Source: Chloroflexi bacterium UBA4733
GTDB lineage: Bacteria > Chloroflexota > UBA4733
Assembly (NCBI GenBank): GCA_002404055.1
Contig: DHIZ01000401.1
Coordinates: 36,537-44,095 of the forward strand
DNA: 7,559 nt
Direction of reading: 5' to 3'
A program made the translations under genes and the position numbers. The notes below the pieces were generated by a model that was not told the DNA's origin, ran no database searches, and worked only from the letters and a program-made list of their open reading frames with translations. Of this stretch, positions 6,092 to 7,559 are shown piece by piece. The stretch's first letter is position 1. Every line of letters begins with the position of its first letter.

Positions 6092-6694
6092 TTAGCGCAA
6101 GGTGCCCTTGGTGCTCGGCACGACATCGCCCAGGCGCGGGTCGAGGCGGGTTGCAGCGTCCAGCGCCCGACCGAAGGCTTTGAATCCGGCTTCCACGACG
6201 TGGTGCGCGTTGCGACCGCGAATAGTACGGACGTGCAGGTTGAAGCGGCCCTCAGCGGCCACGCTCTCCATGAAGTGCCGGGCAAGGTCGGCATCCATGT
6301 CGCCGACTCGCCCGACCAGCGTCTCGCCAAACTCGATCACGGCGTAGGGCCGACCGCTCAGGTCCAGGGCGACGTCTACCAGCGCCTCGTCCATTGGCGC
6401 CTGGGCGTGGGCCATACGCACGATGCCGCGGCCGTCGCCGAGTGCCGCCAGCAAGGCGCGGCCCAGGCCAATGGCGACATCCTCCACCGTATGGTGGGCA
6501 TCCATTGCCACGTCGCCCTGCGCCTGCACGTCCAGGTCAAACAGGCCATGGCGCGCGATGTGCGTCAGCATGTGGTCGAGAAACAACACACCGGTGGCAA
6601 TGGTGTGTTGTCCGCTGCCGTCCAGATTGATGCGAACCTGCACAGTGGTTTCCCCGGTCTGTCGCCTGTAGTCGCCGCGTCGTTCGTCGGTCAT
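6092..6694 (-). CDS. hisB: Imidazoleglycerol-phosphate dehydratase
   Basis: 200-residue monofunctional HisB, which converts imidazoleglycerol phosphate to imidazoleacetol phosphate in histidine biosynthesis. The family forms 24-mers with Mn2+ at each active site. Motifs: [17 protein letters not shown] (34-50), DAHHTVED (65-72) and [13 protein letters not shown] (162-174), the two HHxxE repeats that bind the metals; also [18 protein letters not shown] (99-116). The length is normal for the stand-alone enzyme, and there is no HisB phosphatase domain. The reading frame is open far upstream (to 7018), but that stretch is the out-of-frame shadow of hisD. The ATG at 6694 overlaps the hisD TGA (ATGA) and gives the usual N-terminus (a short leader, then [18 protein letters not shown]). 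Translation is therefore coupled to hisD. An internal 10-bp inverted repeat (6583-6611) lies in the codons for residues 28-37. Confidence 0.96.
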   Translation of the reverse strand: MTDERRGDYRRQTGETTVQVRINLDGSGQHTIATGVLFLDHMLTHIARHGLFDLDVQAQGDVAMDAHHTVEDVAIGLGRALLAALGDGRGIVRMAHAQAPMDEALVDVALDLSGRPYAVIEFGETLVGRVGDMDADLARHFMESVAAEGRFNLHVRTIRGRNAHHVVEAGFKAFGRALDAATRLDPRLGDVVPSTKGTLR

Positions 6695-7559
6695 CGCGAT
6701 AGTGATCCTGCTGATGCGAGAGCGTCCAGACGCCGCTGGATCGTCGCTGCGTGTGCGCCAAAGCCCTCGGCGTGAGCGAGCGTCATGATGGTCGGCGCCA
6801 GCGCGGCGAACGCTTCTGGGCCGAAGTGCAGTACGCTCGTCCGCACGATGAAGTCGTCCACACCGAGGGGCGAACTGAACCGCGCCATACGGCGCACAGG
6901 CAGGATATGGTTCGTGCCGGCGGCGTAGTCGCCCAGGGGCACCGGCGTATACTGACCGATAAATACAGCGCCGGCACGGCCAACGGACGGCAGCCAGGTC
7001 ATGGCGTCCCGGACGCATAGTTGCAGGTGCTCCGGCGCAAAGCGGTCGGCCTCGCTCAGCGCCTCGGCAATCGAGTCGGTGACGACGGCGCCACCGGTAG
7101 CGGCAAAGGCGCTGCGGATGATTTCCGCCCTCGGCAGGGCGACAACCTGCCGCTCCATTTCCGCATCGACGGCCCTGGCGACGGCCAGTGAAGGGGTGAG
7201 CAACACCGTGATGCCGTCGGGTCCGTGCTCCGGTTGGGCCAGCATGTCGGCAGCGACAAACGCGACAGGCGCCGTCTCATCGGCGATGATCAGGGCCTCG
7301 CTGGGACCGGGGAGGGAGCCGATGCCGACCTGGCCAAACACCTCGCGCATGGCCAGCACCACGATGCTGGAACCTGGTCCCACGATCTTATCCACCGCCG
7401 GTATCGTTTCGGTGCCGTAGGCCAGGGCGCCAATGGCAGCCGCGCCGCCGACCTGATAGACCTCATCGACGCCGGCGATCTGCGCTGCCGCCAACATCAT
7501 TGCGCGCCCACCGGCATCCCGGCGTAGCGGTGAGGCCAGAACGACCCGCCGGCAGCCCG
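6691..7559 (-). CDS. hisD: Histidinol dehydrogenase, C-terminal part (cut by window end)
   Basis: The frame stays open to the right edge, so the 5' part is missing; 288 whole codons are visible. HisD oxidises L-histidinol to L-histidine in two NAD-dependent steps with a bound Zn2+. Numbering from the internal Met at 7500 (not the true start), the E. coli metal and catalytic residues have clear counterparts: Q89 and H92 ([10 protein letters not shown]259, H262), E157-H158 (FAPEHL; E326, H327), D191 ([13 protein letters not shown]360), E245 and H250 (EGFGAH; E414, H419). The substrate Ser is S67 in PGPSE (S237). The NAD-contact residues Q188 and N211 are replaced by A21 (GGAAAIG) and S44 (GPGSS), and the family Lys in AKR is Met. 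The residues just upstream of 7500 ([12 protein letters not shown]) continue the fold, confirming that Met is not the start. Its TGA overlaps the hisB ATG. Context with hisB makes HisD far more likely than a HisD-like paralogue. Confidence 0.93.
   Translation of the reverse strand, partial: GCRRVVLASPLRRDAGGRAMMLAAAQIAGVDEVYQVGGAAAIGALAYGTETIPAVDKIVGPGSSIVVLAMREVFGQVGIGSLPGPSEALIIADETAPVAFVAADMLAQPEHGPDGITVLLTPSLAVARAVDAEMERQVVALPRAEIIRSAFAATGGAVVTDSIAEALSEADRFAPEHLQLCVRDAMTWLPSVGRAGAVFIGQYTPVPLGDYAAGTNHILPVRRMARFSSPLGVDDFIVRTSVLHFGPEAFAALAPTIMTLAHAEGFGAHAATIQRRLDALASAGSLSR

Noticed and set aside
5960..6775. Plus-strand open frame (271 codons) opposite hisB and the fabG start
   Set aside because: It is the shadow of hisB codon bias and crosses three real genes; it has no domain signature.
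6695..7018. N-terminal extension of hisB by 108 codons
   Set aside because: The extension is out-of-frame hisD sequence, Arg-rich and without homology; the ATG at 6694 gives the normal HisB length and the ATGA overlap with hisD.

Overview
This is a GC-rich bacterial window in which every supportable gene lies on the minus strand, so transcription runs from high to low coordinates. The gene content (a compact hisD-hisB-fabG-thioesterase run, a DUF2723 membrane glycosyltransferase, a DUF4012 protein and family-2 glycosyltransferases), together with an intergenic palindromic element built on a GCGACTGCNGTCGC-like core, suggests Chloroflexota (Chloroflexi) or a similar GC-rich phylum. That assignment is inference; there is no rRNA or other marker here. 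Seven genes are recognised, and two of them are cut by the window ends.

Upstream block (7559 down to 4822): the C-terminal part of histidinol dehydrogenase (hisD) overlaps imidazoleglycerol-phosphate dehydratase (hisB) by an ATGA junction. After 29 bp comes a FabG-type 3-oxoacyl-ACP reductase, which overlaps a PaaI/hotdog thioesterase by another ATGA. These four genes look like one transcript joining histidine biosynthesis to acyl-chain chemistry. The visible HisD keeps its metal and catalytic residues but lacks the two usual NAD-contact side chains in this part of the protein, which is worth a second look.

Downstream block (4712 down to 1): after a 109-bp gap, where a promoter is possible but weak, comes a tightly packed set for envelope glycosylation. 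It holds a DUF2723 (GT117-like) polytopic GT-C glycosyltransferase, a membrane-anchored DUF4012 protein, and a polyprenyl-phosphate-sugar-synthase-like GT2 with two C-terminal membrane helices. After a 159-bp spacer comes the start of a second, soluble-looking GT2. A natural reading is that the membrane GT2 makes a lipid-linked sugar inside the cell, the DUF2723 protein uses lipid-linked sugar outside, and the anchored DUF4012 protein acts on or attaches the product. This pathway is a hypothesis.

The spacer at 241-399 holds a striking roughly 103-bp imperfect palindrome made of four related short hairpin cores. There is no CRISPR array, tRNA, rRNA or insertion sequence in the window. I did not find a clearly unprecedented defence or mobile system. 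The best leads are the glycosylation cluster with its LCP-like DUF4012 candidate, the altered HisD and the intergenic palindrome.
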